Assembly (NCBI RefSeq): GCF_010994275.1
Contig: NZ_WMCD01000006.1
Span: 186,001-250,000, forward strand
Direction: 5' to 3'
From: Cyclobacterium jeungdonense
GTDB lineage: Bacteria > Bacteroidota > Bacteroidia > Cytophagales > Cyclobacteriaceae
Length of the DNA: 64,000 bases
The translations under genes and the position numbers were made by a program. The notes under the pieces are model-generated. The model saw nothing but the letters and a program-made list of their open reading frames with translations. It made no database searches and had not been told where the DNA came from. The number at the start of each line of letters is the position of its first letter. The first letter of the stretch is position 1. Positions 19,139-27,739 of this stretch are shown piece by piece.

Positions 19139-20290
19139 ATGGAAAATAATAAATCAAGAAGAGGATTTTTAGAAAAGTCGCTCATGGGGAGTGCCCTTGC
19201 GCTCACCGGATTACCAGGCATGGTACTCGGCAATGACCCTGTCAATACACCTGTCAATATTGTAACGGACACCTTTAAGAAGATAAAGCCGGATAAGGTG
19301 CTTCGCTCTTTTCCGGAAAACATGGTTTGGGGATATTTTGGTGCTGATGTTCCGTCCAAAATCTCGGTAAAAGAAGGAGAAATAGTAGAGATTCATTCGA
19401 TCAGTACCTCTGGAGTTTCAAGGGACGACCCGGAATCCTTTTTTAGTAAAAATAACCTGCCTTTAGACGATCACGCTAAAGAGCTTATCGACATCATTAA
19501 TAATGTCCCCCCCGAGCCTTCAGGAATTAGAGGACATATGCTTACAGGCCCGGTGTTTATAGAGGGCGCAATGCCCGGTGATAGTATAGAAATCCGTATC
19601 CATGATGTCCGATTAAGAAGCGATTATGGCGTAAATCACGTAAGGCCGGGCAGCAGGGATGATGTTCCGCTGGAAATTAAAAACCAGGAAAGCTATGTGT
19701 ATAAATACAATAAAAAAAGAACCAGCGCGGAATTGCTTCCCGGGGTAGATATACCATTGAAGCCGTTCATGGGGGTAATGGCACTTTCACCACCACCTGA
19801 AACGGGACGGGTAAGTTCCATTCCACCTGATTTTTTTGGGGGTAACCTGGATTTAAAGCATCTGATCAAAGGCACTTCCCTTACCTTGCCGGTGTCTGTA
19901 GAAGGCGGCCTGTTCACAACGGGAGACGCTCATGGCGCACAAGGCAACGGGGAGGTGAGTGGCACAGCAATAGAAACGTCAATGATACTCGTAGCCGAGT
20001 TCATCATTCACAAAAAGACCATCCAGATGCCTGTGGCCGAAACGCCGGATCATTTTATTGTTTTTGGTCTCAACCCTGATTTGGATGAAGCAATGAAGCA
20101 AGCACTACAGCAATCGGTAGTCTTCATTCACGAAAAGCTCGGCTTCACCTATGAGGAAGCCATGTCTATATCCAGCACAGCTGTTGATTTTGAAGTCACA
20201 CAAGTTGTTGATCGCACCGAGGGAGTGCATGGTATGATTCCGAAATCCATCTTCACAAACAAAAAATTTGATTATTGGTACTCCTCTTAA
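19139..20290 (+). CDS. Acetamidase/formamidase family protein, Tat signal
   Basis: The protein has 383 aa. The Tat signal 'SRRGFLEKSLMGSALALTGL' ends near 'GMVLGND'. The body matches the FmdA/AmdA family: 'VKEGEIVEIHSISTSG', 'HMLTGPVFIEGAMPGDSIEI' and the signature 'GDAHGAQGNGEVSGTAIET'. These metal-dependent enzymes release ammonia from short amides such as formamide or acetamide. They are normally cytoplasmic, so Tat export of a folded, metal-loaded enzyme is notable. A periplasmic short-chain amidase could finish what the AS amidases start. The next gene begins 14 nt downstream. Confidence 0.9.
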   Translation: MENNKSRRGFLEKSLMGSALALTGLPGMVLGNDPVNTPVNIVTDTFKKIKPDKVLRSFPENMVWGYFGADVPSKISVKEGEIVEIHSISTSGVSRDDPESFFSKNNLPLDDHAKELIDIINNVPPEPSGIRGHMLTGPVFIEGAMPGDSIEIRIHDVRLRSDYGVNHVRPGSRDDVPLEIKNQESYVYKYNKKRTSAELLPGVDIPLKPFMGVMALSPPPETGRVSSIPPDFFGGNLDLKHLIKGTSLTLPVSVEGGLFTTGDAHGAQGNGEVSGTAIETSMILVAEFIIHKKTIQMPVAETPDHFIVFGLNPDLDEAMKQALQQSVVFIHEKLGFTYEEAMSISSTAVDFEVTQVVDRTEGVHGMIPKSIFTNKKFDYWYSS

Positions 20291-20304
20291 ACCCCACTTT
20301 CTAT

Positions 20305-22059
20305 ATGAAGACCACCAACCAATTTCCAATTAATGTTAAATTAGTTTTAGTCCTTCTTTTTGTATTTTCCTATAGGGACGGCAATGCTCAGGAAAAGCCC
20401 CGGGTCGCCATTTTTTCCGGCCCTACGGCAACGATTCAAAATAGTCATCCGTTGATCACCAGCAACAAAGCGAGAGCGGAAAACGAACTGCCGTTATTGA
20501 CCAACGACGAGGGGGAAGCGATGCCCTTTGATCGGTTATACTATCAAAAGATAGCTGCCCCTGTGACAGTGTATGTCGAGATGTTCACCGCTCACCCCCT
20601 GGAAAGTGACGTCAAAGAATTGTATGGGTCGCCTGACGGCTACGTTGACGAAAACGGGAAATTCCGGAAAACCAGGAGATCTCCTTCCGACAAACCGGTG
20701 TTAATAGTTGAATTAAAGCCTGAAGACGGCCTATACCCCTTGCCGTACATGGCGGTTCAGGCCAACGGCGAACCCTGGGATGCCACGGCTGCCTACCCCG
20801 GAGCGCCGTTTTCTGAGTCCAGACAGACATTCTACCCCAATGCCTCCAGGATTTTCGAGGAGATCGAACGGAATGGCGGGAATATCTATGGGGAAGCTGA
20901 CTATGACTTCTACAGACCTGCGCCGGCAGGAGGGTATACCAAAGGTTTGCCGGCTGAGGAGCGAACAGATACCGGTGAAGGGGATATTCCGCCTGAAACG
21001 TTGGGCAAGGACTTTTTCACTTATGGCCCATACGGCGCCTCCCAAAACCGCATGCAGTTGGCTAAAGCTACGAACATGGTACAGGAGGTGATGGCCTCTG
21101 GTGAATACGATGGCTCTATCTGGCTTGAAGGAAGCCCAAGTATCGAAAACACTTCCTATTGGATGGGTTTACTTATCGATTCGGAAGCCCCTCTTGTATT
21201 CAATGCTGCGCAGCGAATGCGTGGACTTGTGAGTGCCGATGGTGATCAAAACATTATCGACGGTATAAATTACATTACTTCCGGAGTCTGGGCAGATGAA
21301 AAAGGGGTGTCCCGGGTTGGTTCAGTGATGATCCAGGATCAAATAATATTTTCTTCGCGTGAAGTGCAAAAGGGAGATGCAAGGCCGGGAGGATATGTGA
21401 CCACAGGAGGTTATGGGGGTATTATTGGCTCCATGGGCTATGGTCCCAAATTGACTTTTTTGCCCTTAAGGAAACATACCCACCTTTCGGAAGTGAACTT
21501 CACTAAAATTCCGAAAACTGTTCCCGGAATAGCCGTTTCGGATGCAGGATCGATTTCGAATGCGGAGGTTGTAGTAAAAGATGCCGATGGTAACCTGGTT
21601 CCAGAGTCCATGCCGATGGTTACAATCTTCAAAAGTGCGCGATGGAAAACGGAAGACGATGGCAGCGATGATCCTTCCAGTGAAATAGATATTCTGGCCA
21701 GAATCAATGACAATCTAAAAAAGTATCCCCTGGCTGGCTTTGTGGGAGAGGGAATGGCACCCTATGGTTCCATGATATCTCCAATGGATGCAGCACTTGA
21801 ACTGGCAGCCCTTCATGGATACCCGGTTCTCAAGGCAGCAAGAGGGAATGCCGATGGATTTATGAATACCAATCCCGATAATTTATTCATCGAAGGCCAT
21901 AATACCACTTCCACCAAAGGCAGGGTGTTGCTAATGGCCTGCATACTCCGGTTTGGAACCTATCCTCCGGCAAAGGATCCATCAAATCCTACCGAAAGCG
22001 AAATAGCGGCAATCAAGGAAAAGATCAAATTGTATCAGGAAGTTTTTCACACTCATTAA
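20305..22059 (+). CDS. Large divergent asparaginase-like protein, exported
   Basis: The protein has 584 aa from ATG 20305 (an upstream in-frame start at 20275 overlaps the previous gene and would spoil the signal peptide). A signal peptide ends near 'YRDGNAQ'. The fold appears related to L-asparaginase: an early 'FSGPTATI' (38-44, compare the T-x-G-G-T-I loop), 'EGSPSIENTSYWM' (275-287, compare HGTDTxEETAxFL), then 'RGLVSADGDQNIIDGINY', 'REVQKGDA' with Lys356, and 'GFVGEGMAPYGSM'. The second catalytic pair Thr-Asp is replaced by Ser277-Pro278, and about 230 residues, instead of about 75, separate the two loops. It may have a different reaction or be non-catalytic. The context, among five amidases and a formamidase, argues for an amide substrate. 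Confidence 0.6.
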   Translation: MKTTNQFPINVKLVLVLLFVFSYRDGNAQEKPRVAIFSGPTATIQNSHPLITSNKARAENELPLLTNDEGEAMPFDRLYYQKIAAPVTVYVEMFTAHPLESDVKELYGSPDGYVDENGKFRKTRRSPSDKPVLIVELKPEDGLYPLPYMAVQANGEPWDATAAYPGAPFSESRQTFYPNASRIFEEIERNGGNIYGEADYDFYRPAPAGGYTKGLPAEERTDTGEGDIPPETLGKDFFTYGPYGASQNRMQLAKATNMVQEVMASGEYDGSIWLEGSPSIENTSYWMGLLIDSEAPLVFNAAQRMRGLVSADGDQNIIDGINYITSGVWADEKGVSRVGSVMIQDQIIFSSREVQKGDARPGGYVTTGGYGGIIGSMGYGPKLTFLPLRKHTHLSEVNFTKIPKTVPGIAVSDAGSISNAEVVVKDADGNLVPESMPMVTIFKSARWKTEDDGSDDPSSEIDILARINDNLKKYPLAGFVGEGMAPYGSMISPMDAALELAALHGYPVLKAARGNADGFMNTNPDNLFIEGHNTTSTKGRVLLMACILRFGTYPPAKDPSNPTESEIAAIKEKIKLYQEVFHTH

Positions 22060-22069
22060 TCCCATAAGC

Positions 22070-23635
22070 ATGCTCATTACAAGAAAAATTATGCAATATT
22101 CTTTGATTGGCCTGGTGTTAATCTGGGTTGGGTGCGCCTCACCTCAGGAAAGCTCATCTGATTTTCCGCTCGTCGAGGCAACAATAGCTGACATCCATGC
22201 AGCCATGGAAAGCGGCGATGTCTCTGCTCAATATTTGGTTGAAGGATACCTGAAGCGAATTGAAGCCTATGATAAACAGGGGCCGTCGATCAATTCAATA
22301 ATCATAACCAATCCAGAGGCAATAAGTACTGCCAAATACCTGGATAGTGTTTACGCCGTAAGCGGCATGGTGGGGCCCCTGCACGGCATTCCAATAATAA
22401 TCAAAGACAACTTTGACTATTTTGGGCTGCCGACCAGTAACGGTACCCTTGCCTTAAAAGAGTCGTATCCGCCTAATGACGCTTTTCAGGTCAAAAAACT
22501 GCGGGAAGCTGGTGCCATCGTAATTGCCAAATCTAATTTGGCTGAATTTGCTTCCAGCGGCTCTTTTTCGGTGAGTTCGGTATTGCCCGGATACAGTCGC
22601 AACCCCTACGATACCCGAAGAACAACCGCCGGATCCAGTGGAGGTACGGGGGCGGCTATCGCAGCTAGCCTGGCGGTTGTGGGTATGGGTACCGATACAG
22701 GAAGTTCCATTAGAGGGCCGTCTTCGCATCAGGCATTGGTTGGTATTCGGTCCACCATGGGGTTAACCAGCAGAGATGGTATCGTGCCGTTGGCGCTTAC
22801 CAATGATATAGGCGGCCCCATGGCAAGGACAGTAGAAGACGCCGTGAGGGTTTTCGATGTCATAGCCGGATACGATGAAGCAGATAGTGTTACTAAGGCG
22901 AGTATTGAAAATAAAGAAGCGTCCTACCTGCCATTCCTTCAAGCGGATGCCCTTGAAGGTAAGAGGATAGGAGTTCTTCACCAACTTTTTCCTGAAACGG
23001 AATCCGATAGCAGTGTTTACTCGCTGATGATTGATGCGCTGGAGGATTTTAAGAAGGGTGGTGCTATTTTGCTCGATAGTGTGAAAATCAATGATTTGGA
23101 TTCCCTAAATGAATCTGGTACCCGAATCCGTCAACTAAAAAGAGACTACAACGCATACCTTGCCAGCCTGGGGGATAGTTCTGATTATAAATCCTTACAG
23201 GATATTATTGACTCGGACGAATACCATCCCTATTTGGAAAAAAGGCTAATCGATGCGCAGAGCGAAGTAGATGTTCCGGAAGACCATCCGGATTGGGGGA
23301 AAAACATGGCACTTAGGCAGGTATTACGGGATCGTATTTTGGAGGTAATGGATAGCTTAAACCTGGATGCACTAATTTATCCGTCATTTACCTACCCTCC
23401 CAGATTGATTGGTGATCTCAATGGACCAAGAGGTGATACCAGTGGTAAACTTTCGCCGCCTACTGGTTTTCCTGCCATAGCGGTACCTATGGGGTATTCA
23501 TATGGTAAATACCCAGCGGGATTTCAGCTACTTGGGAGACCGTTTAGTGAAGGCCTGTTATTTAGCATATCATATGGCTACGAACAGTTAACCAAGCATC
23601 GTAGGGCACCAGATGGGTTTGGAGAGGTTTTTTGA
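22070..23635 (+). CDS. Amidase-signature hydrolase 5, lipoprotein
   Basis: The protein has 521 aa. The signal peptide is of the lipoprotein type, with 'LIWVGC' giving the acylated Cys at about residue 24, so the enzyme is membrane-anchored rather than Tat-exported. The triad is Lys112 ('GIPIIIKDN'), cis-Ser189 ('AGSSGGTG') and nucleophile Ser213 ('TDTGSSIRGP'). The usual GGS before the nucleophile is GSS. The sequence is clearly more distant from amidases 1-4 and closer in style to long exported AS amidases ('RRTTAGSSGGTGAAIAAS', 'GFPAIAVPMGY'). An alternative ATG at 22091 would shorten the n-region. It starts 10 nt after the asparaginase-like gene and ends the locus. Confidence 0.92.
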   Translation: MLITRKIMQYSLIGLVLIWVGCASPQESSSDFPLVEATIADIHAAMESGDVSAQYLVEGYLKRIEAYDKQGPSINSIIITNPEAISTAKYLDSVYAVSGMVGPLHGIPIIIKDNFDYFGLPTSNGTLALKESYPPNDAFQVKKLREAGAIVIAKSNLAEFASSGSFSVSSVLPGYSRNPYDTRRTTAGSSGGTGAAIAASLAVVGMGTDTGSSIRGPSSHQALVGIRSTMGLTSRDGIVPLALTNDIGGPMARTVEDAVRVFDVIAGYDEADSVTKASIENKEASYLPFLQADALEGKRIGVLHQLFPETESDSSVYSLMIDALEDFKKGGAILLDSVKINDLDSLNESGTRIRQLKRDYNAYLASLGDSSDYKSLQDIIDSDEYHPYLEKRLIDAQSEVDVPEDHPDWGKNMALRQVLRDRILEVMDSLNLDALIYPSFTYPPRLIGDLNGPRGDTSGKLSPPTGFPAIAVPMGYSYGKYPAGFQLLGRPFSEGLLFSISYGYEQLTKHRRAPDGFGEVF

Positions 23636-23950
23636 CTATGACAGATACCTGCCATAATCTATGTATACCGTAAGAATAAGAAACCAGCAAGGAGATCGAT
23701 CCGGGCTGGATTTTTTCTTAGTTGCTTACACTTACTTCTGAAAATCATCTTATAGAGGCCAGCAAGACCTTATAATAATTTCCTGTTGGAAGTACGGATT
23801 GAATGAGACACCACGTAGTTGTACAAATAGGAAAAAGAGTAGAGTTGGCTCGCCATTCAATTATAAGCACTACAATTCAAAAAGTATTAGCTCCTCCTGC
23901 CTATTTTATTTCGGTCCTAGCAAGAGGCTTGGGATAGGTCGAATCAAAAG
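23636..23950 (+). other. Intergenic stretch, nothing recognised
   Basis: Between the last amidase and the terminator at 23953 there is no gene I can support. A 62-codon frame at 23799-23987 runs into the terminator stem and has random-looking composition. No + strand terminator for the amidase locus was seen apart from the bidirectional hairpin that follows. Confidence 0.5.
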
Positions 23951-23952
23951 TA

Positions 23953-23978
23953 AAAAAGGAGCTCAATGGCTCCTTTTT
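23953..23978. terminator. Bidirectional rho-independent terminator
   Basis: A perfect 10-bp stem (AAAAAGGAGC / GCTCCTTTTT) closes a six-base loop, with T runs on both sides. It can end the amidase locus from the left and the minus-strand peptidase transcript from the right. Confidence 0.85.
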
Positions 23979-24004
23979 AGTAATTGATTTAATTCCAACG
24001 TTTT

Positions 24005-24343
24005 CTATTCGTTGGGATTCTGAGGGTTTGGGGCCCGTACCTCCAATACCAGGGTGCCGAATCGGGGAAGGTTTGCATAAAACTGGGCATACCTGCCGGT
24101 AAACCGGCCATCCAGAGACGGGTTGTAGTTAAAATTCTGACCATACGGGGAAAAGACCAGCCCTTCTGTGGTGGTTATTTCATAGGTCATTCGCAACTCG
24201 TCCCTTGTCAACCCAGCTTCTGCTATGGAAGCTGGCGTTTCTCCGAAATAGGCATACGCCTCTGCTCGTGTCATGGAGATGGAGGAAGGAAAATCGGTAA
24301 AGCTGCCCAGGGAAACCTGATTGGAACCCCTGTTAAGAAACAA
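24005..24343 (-). CDS. Hypothetical protein overlapping the M23 peptidase end; start uncertain
   Basis: This is a coding-like frame of at least 112 codons ending 27 nt before a strong terminator. The only standard start is TTG at 24343, but the same frame stays open and protein-like up to about 24505 ('SLNEAVHYRIAQRIRSEVSF' and 'LNYEGFGVHSASTIQLF' precede the TTG). That part overlaps the 3' end of the peptidase gene. The peptidase stop forms an ATGA overlap (24444-24441) in a third frame, which stops after seven codons. A single-base frameshift near 24430 would join that coupled ATG to this frame, so this may be a frameshifted gene. The family is not recognised; the composition (many beta-type residues, no signal) suggests a beta-rich protein. 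Confidence 0.5.
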   Translation of the reverse strand: MFLNRGSNQVSLGSFTDFPSSISMTRAEAYAYFGETPASIAEAGLTRDELRMTYEITTTEGLVFSPYGQNFNYNPSLDGRFTGRYAQFYANLPRFGTLVLEVRAPNPQNPNE

Positions 24344-24440
24344 TTGAATGGTGGATGCGCTATGAACGCCAAAACCTTCGTAGTTCAGATCGAAGGATAC
24401 TTCACTTCTGATCCTTTGGGCTATCCTATAATGAACCGCC

Positions 24441-25721
24441 TCATTTAGAGAAGCTACTTGTAAGTAATTCTGTTTTTTCGGTATAAGGGATAGCGGATAG
24501 TTTTGCTATTTTTTCCAATTTCACCAGTTCGAAAGCCTGCAGGTTTTCATCCGCAATGGGTTCAGCAGGTGGGATGTCTTCCCGAAGCCAATCCACTTGT
24601 TTACCGTGTTTCCAGAACCGGAAACAAAGATGGGGGCCGGTGGCAAGTCCCGTGCTGCCTACGTATCCGATGACCTGGCCTTGCTTCACACGGGCGCCTT
24701 TTCGGATCCCTTTTCCAATCTTAGTCATGTGGAGGTATTGCGTAGAATAGGTGCCATTGTGCTTTATCTTGACATAGTTTCCATTGCCGCGGCTATACCC
24801 GGCTTCCAGGACAGTGCCGTCTCCCACGGTACGGATTTCAGTACCTCTAGGTGCGGCATAATCGGTCCCCAGATGGGCTTTGTAACGTTTTTGAACCGGA
24901 TGGAAACGGCTAAGACTGTACCGGGAGCTGATCCGCGTGAATCGAAGTGGATCCCTGAGAAAAGCTTTTTTGAGGCTATTCCCTTCCTGATCAAAATATG
25001 AAACGATTCCATTTTGCTCAAAGGGAATGGCATGATATCCCTGTCCCATGTGCTCAAAATAGGCTGCCTCTATGTCCTCAATGCCTACCGTCTGGCTTTC
25101 TACCAATTGTTCTTTAAAAACCACTTTAAATTTATCGCCTTTTTGCAGGCGTTGGAAATCCACTACCCAGCCATACAAATCAGCGAACTGGTCAATGAGA
25201 TCAGGAGTAAGCCCCAGTTGGGTCATGTTAACATAAAGAGATGAATTGATAGTGCCTCCAATTTCCCGATTGACAATTTCCATCGGTTTACTCTCCAGGT
25301 ATATTTCTGGCCGATCCAGTTTGAATACCACAAATTCTGTGGGATTGGGTTCGTAAATGAAAAATTGCGCCTGGAGCGAATCCTTTGGAGTTAGCACCGT
25401 GTATTTTTTATTAAAGGCGATTTTTTTGACGTCAAAAATTTCCGCTGATTTTTTGGCTATTTCGTCTATTATCTGATAAGGAACATTAAAAGGAGCTAAA
25501 ATGGTAGATAGAGTCTGGTTGCGTTTAACAATCCCTTCAATAATGTCAAGTTCATCCACATTAATACCATATAGAAGATTTTCCTCTATCGGTACTATTT
25601 CCTCCACCATCACTTTTTCTTCTGTTTCTATGTCCGAAGCAGGAACTTCTTTTTTCTGACTTACCCAATAGCCCATCCCTATAATCAATAGGATTCCGCC
25701 GTATGTCCAAAATTTTTTCAT
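24441..25721 (-). CDS. M23 (LytM) family peptidoglycan endopeptidase
   Basis: The protein has 426 aa. The N-terminal anchor 'MKKFWTYGGILLIIGMGYWV' is followed by a LysM-like or OapA-type region ('IVKRNQTLSTILAPFNVPYQ'), then the LytM domain. Zinc site: 'HLGTDYAAPRGTEI' provides the His and Asp. The second motif reads 'GPHLCFRFWKHG', so the usual HxH is HxC, with Cys in the place of the third zinc ligand. The catalytic-region His in 'TQYLHMTKIG' is present. The family cuts cross-links in peptidoglycan during growth. It is divergent from aspS, with a 234-nt shared upstream region. The stop overlaps the next ORF (see 24005-24343). Confidence 0.92.
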   Translation of the reverse strand: MKKFWTYGGILLIIGMGYWVSQKKEVPASDIETEEKVMVEEIVPIEENLLYGINVDELDIIEGIVKRNQTLSTILAPFNVPYQIIDEIAKKSAEIFDVKKIAFNKKYTVLTPKDSLQAQFFIYEPNPTEFVVFKLDRPEIYLESKPMEIVNREIGGTINSSLYVNMTQLGLTPDLIDQFADLYGWVVDFQRLQKGDKFKVVFKEQLVESQTVGIEDIEAAYFEHMGQGYHAIPFEQNGIVSYFDQEGNSLKKAFLRDPLRFTRISSRYSLSRFHPVQKRYKAHLGTDYAAPRGTEIRTVGDGTVLEAGYSRGNGNYVKIKHNGTYSTQYLHMTKIGKGIRKGARVKQGQVIGYVGSTGLATGPHLCFRFWKHGKQVDWLREDIPPAEPIADENLQAFELVKLEKIAKLSAIPYTEKTELLTSSFSK

Positions 25722-25878
25722 AAAATCAAGTTTAAATAATAAAGTTTACACAAAATAAGTCAATTTCCTTGATAAATTTCAATCCAATTGCCTATTTCTT
25801 TTTAAATATACGTTTTTTCACTTATTTCCAAGGTACCAATTGTTTCATCAAACGGGCTAAATCTCCCTTCTATTGCTT

Positions 25879-25925
25879 TATCTTTGACCTAAAATAGCAA
25901 TCTCTCCATCGAATGTTTATCTTTG
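25879..25925 (+). promoter_or_regulatory. Two TATCTTTG promoter-like boxes upstream of aspS
   Basis: Identical TATCTTTG octamers occur at 25879-25886 and 25918-25925, both matching the Bacteroidota -7 consensus TAnnTTTG and oriented toward aspS. A clear -33 TTTG at the right distance is missing for both, so the assignment is weak. Confidence 0.4.
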
Positions 25926-25955
25926 GCGATTAATTGCAAATAAACGGAATTATTT

Positions 25956-27713
25956 ATGCTTAGAACACATACTTGTGGGGAGTTGAGGTTGGAGGATTTG
26001 AATAAAAAAGTAACCCTTGCTGGCTGGGTACAGCGGGTGAGAAATAAAGGGGGTCTTATTTGGGTGGATTTGAGGGACAGGTATGGAATAACCCAATTGA
26101 TATTTGAAGAAGGGGAAGCGGATGCAGCTTTGCTGAAGCGTGCAGGTTCTCTGGGAAGGGAATTTGTCGTACAGGCACATGGAAAAGTCATTGAGCGTAC
26201 TGCAAAAAACAATAAAATCCCAACAGGAGAGATCGAGATAAAAGTAAGTGACTTGCAGGTATTGAATAAGGCAAAGGTACCTCCTTTTATCATTGAAGAT
26301 GATACGGATGGAGGCGAAGACCTGAGGATGAAGTACCGGTATCTGGACTTGAGAAGAAATAGTATCCGGGAAAAACTGCACCTGAGGCACCGAATGATGC
26401 AGGAAACCCGAAAATACATGGACCTGGCCAATTTCATGGAAGTGGAAACGCCGGTGCTGATAAAATCCACTCCGGAAGGAGCCAGGGATTTTGTGGTCCC
26501 AAGCCGGATTCACGCAGGGGAATTTTATGCGCTGCCACAGTCGCCGCAGACCTTTAAACAACTTTTAATGGTCAGCGGTTTTGACCGTTATTTTCAGATT
26601 GTAAAGTGTTTCAGAGATGAAGACCTCCGTGCGGACCGGCAACCGGAATTTACCCAAATAGACTGTGAAATGTCTTTTGTCGAACAGGAGGATATTCTGG
26701 AACTGTTTGAGGGGATGATTCGGCATCTTTTTCGTGCAGTCAAAGGGCTGGAACTTGAGGAGGTGCAGCGCATGACCTATGATGATGCCATGAGGCTGTA
26801 TGGGAACGACAAGCCGGATTTGAGATTTGGAATGACTTTCGTCGAATTAAACGAACAGGCCCAAGATAAAGGGTTTAATGTATTCGATTCAGCTGAACTG
26901 GTAGTAGGCATATGTGCCAAAGGAGCGGCCGATTATACCCGAAAACAACTGGACGAACTCACCAATTGGGTTAAAAGGCCTCAAATAGGGGCTAAAGGCC
27001 TGGTCTACGTAAAATGCAATGCAGACGGTACTTTTAAATCTTCTGTGGATAAGTTTTATAGCCAGGAAGACCTGAAAAGCTGGGCTGAAAAGGCAGGAGC
27101 TGCGGCCGGAGATCTTTTATTGGTTTTGTCGGGAGAGCTTGATGCTACGCGAAAGCAGCTATCAGAACTACGCCTTAAAATGGGTGATGATTTGGGATTA
27201 AGGGATAAATCAGTTTACAAAGCCTTATGGGTGTTGGATTTTCCTTTATTGGAATGGGATGAAGAAACGGCCCGATTCCACGCCATGCACCACCCTTTTA
27301 CTTCTCCCAAAACGGAAGACATCCCCTTGTTAGAAACGGATCCGGGCAAAGTCCGCGCCAACGCCTATGATTTAGTGATTAATGGCGTAGAAATAGGGGG
27401 TGGTTCTATTCGTATTCACGACAGGGAAACCCAACAGCTCATGTTTAGCCATTTAGGGTTTACAGAAGAAGAAGCCCAGTCACAGTTTGGCTTTTTGATG
27501 GAAGCATTTGAATACGGTGCGCCACCTCATGGGGGAATCGCCTTTGGTTTTGACAGGCTTTGCGCCATTTTTGGAGGTAGTGATTCGATCAGAGACTACA
27601 TTGCATTCCCTAAAAATAATGCGGGAAGAGATGTGATGATCAATTCTCCCAGCAGTATATCTGGTGACCAGTTAACAGAACTTTCATTGGCTATCCAGCG
27701 GAAAAAAGACTAG
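25956..27713 (+). CDS. aspS: Aspartyl-tRNA synthetase
   Basis: The protein has 585 aa, the length of bacterial-type AspRS. The N-terminal OB fold (about 1-110) binds the anticodon ('[23 protein letters not shown]'). Class II motif 2 is '[19 protein letters not shown]' near residue 218 and motif 3 is '[16 protein letters not shown]' near 527. The bacterial GAD insertion lies between. It charges tRNA-Asp in the cytoplasm. ATG 25956 starts '[11 protein letters not shown]', the normal N-terminus of the family. It is a single gene, transcribed away from the M23 peptidase. Confidence 0.98.
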   Translation: MLRTHTCGELRLEDLNKKVTLAGWVQRVRNKGGLIWVDLRDRYGITQLIFEEGEADAALLKRAGSLGREFVVQAHGKVIERTAKNNKIPTGEIEIKVSDLQVLNKAKVPPFIIEDDTDGGEDLRMKYRYLDLRRNSIREKLHLRHRMMQETRKYMDLANFMEVETPVLIKSTPEGARDFVVPSRIHAGEFYALPQSPQTFKQLLMVSGFDRYFQIVKCFRDEDLRADRQPEFTQIDCEMSFVEQEDILELFEGMIRHLFRAVKGLELEEVQRMTYDDAMRLYGNDKPDLRFGMTFVELNEQAQDKGFNVFDSAELVVGICAKGAADYTRKQLDELTNWVKRPQIGAKGLVYVKCNADGTFKSSVDKFYSQEDLKSWAEKAGAAAGDLLLVLSGELDATRKQLSELRLKMGDDLGLRDKSVYKALWVLDFPLLEWDEETARFHAMHHPFTSPKTEDIPLLETDPGKVRANAYDLVINGVEIGGGSIRIHDRETQQLMFSHLGFTEEEAQSQFGFLMEAFEYGAPPHGGIAFGFDRLCAIFGGSDSIRDYIAFPKNNAGRDVMINSPSSISGDQLTELSLAIQRKKD

Positions 27714-27739
27714 GCAATATCGAAACCTTACCTCGGATT

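Noticed and set aside
23799..23987. 62-codon + strand frame after the amidase locus
   Set aside because: It runs through the terminator stem and has no coding character.
25889..26561. Long minus-strand frames inside aspS (about 200 codons)
   Set aside because: They are antisense shadows of a strongly conserved gene and match nothing.
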